Of a stretch of DNA of 64,000 nucleotides, positions 63,731-64,000 are shown piece after piece. The notes beneath the pieces were generated by a model that did no database searches, was not told the origin of the DNA, and saw only the letters and a list, made by a program, of their open reading frames with translations. Location of the stretch: the NCBI RefSeq assembly GCF_002197755.1, contig NZ_NHOT01000001.1:372001-436000 (forward strand), written 5' to 3'. Position 1 is the stretch's first letter, and each line of letters opens with the position of its first letter. This stretch comes from Pedobacter sp. AJM. GTDB lineage: Bacteria > Bacteroidota > Bacteroidia > Sphingobacteriales > Sphingobacteriaceae. The position numbers were made by a program, and so were the translations under genes.

Positions 63731-64000
63731 CTACAAGGTTTGTGAACTAAACCGTGCACCGATTACCTGCTCACACAATCCAAAAGATAAAGTCATGCCG
63801 TTACCACCTAAACCATTAATGATGGTTACACCCGGTGCTATCGCTATAACCAGTTCGGTTTCGCCGTTTTTCATTTTCGGATAAATGCCATTCCAGGTTT
63901 GGATGATGCTGTTATCTTTAAAATGAGTAAAGGTTTTCAAATATTTTATAATCAGCTGGTTGATAAAATCCTTGTCGAAAGGATCATAAACCAGGCCATA
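63731..64000 (-). CDS. FAD-dependent oxidoreductase, C-terminal part, second copy (partial)
   Basis: Runs off the right edge. The visible 89 residues repeat the fragment at 62571-62840 with a few changes: YGLVYDPFDKDFINQLII, then WNGIYPKMKNGE and ITPG-type IINGLGGNGMTLSFG before the stop. The frame is open to the window end, so this copy may be the intact gene. The DadA-like family call is the same as for the first copy. Confidence 0.7.
   Translation of the reverse strand, partial: YGLVYDPFDKDFINQLIIKYLKTFTHFKDNSIIQTWNGIYPKMKNGETELVIAIAPGVTIINGLGGNGMTLSFGLCEQVIGARFSSQTL

Overview
The window looks like the chromosome of a Sphingobacteriaceae member (phylum Bacteroidota), most like Pedobacter. 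The evidence is gldKLMN type IX secretion genes, a SusC/SusD pair, a secreted protease with a type IX sorting tail, TAnnTTTG-type promoters, DUF2027, DUF3050 and DUF4271 proteins, and AT-rich spacers. Assignments come from reading the sequence and from family knowledge; no database search was run.

Layout. 1-3242 is a biotin operon (bioF 3' end, bioD, bioB, bioA). It ends at a hairpin facing the convergent gldK-gldL-gldM-gldN operon (3393-8051), the motor and ring of type IX secretion. 8272-19717 is mostly housekeeping: uroporphyrinogen-III synthase, a DUF4271 membrane protein, HemW, a short-chain dehydrogenase, a fasciclin protein, DUF3050, a JmjC-like cupin, a sugar acetyltransferase, a PfkB kinase, a DUF2027-Smr protein and RsgA. 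19978-25423 is a threonine operon (thrA, a shortened DinB-like gene, thrB, thrC). It is preceded by a Thr/Ile-rich leader peptide and an intrinsic terminator, which together look like a classical attenuator. 25483-35442 holds a PLP decarboxylase, metF, and metH behind a SAM-I riboswitch, then a BI-1 family protein and murQ. 35631-40335 carries an S41 protease and the GTPases Der and Era.

A tRNA-fMet/tRNA-Glu cassette occurs twice (40449-40680 and 46699-46928). It flanks a 6-kb accessory island with a membrane protein, a T9SS-exported serine protease, a GH30 lipoprotein and 1.1 kb of AT-rich non-coding DNA. Next comes 47137-52362, the best candidate for an undescribed system. It is a tightly overlapping four-gene operon (all-helical His/Glu-rich protein, ATP-grasp-like ligase, family 2 glycosyltransferase, PaaK-like adenylating enzyme) facing a convergent gene of unknown function. 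It is followed by a LytS-like kinase with an eroded ATP site and a LytTR regulator. 55545-61310 is a SusC/SusD/TlpA-like nutrient uptake locus. The right end (62207-64000) is a rearranged zone: an HTH gene behind a 32-bp perfect palindrome, a truncated FAD oxidoreductase, a RAYT transposase framed by inverted REP hairpins, and a partial second copy of the HTH/oxidoreductase segment.

A recurring oddity is a set of roughly 70-100 bp spacers built from short repeated words in imperfect inverted order. Each locus has its own word. One of them lies in frame inside metH.
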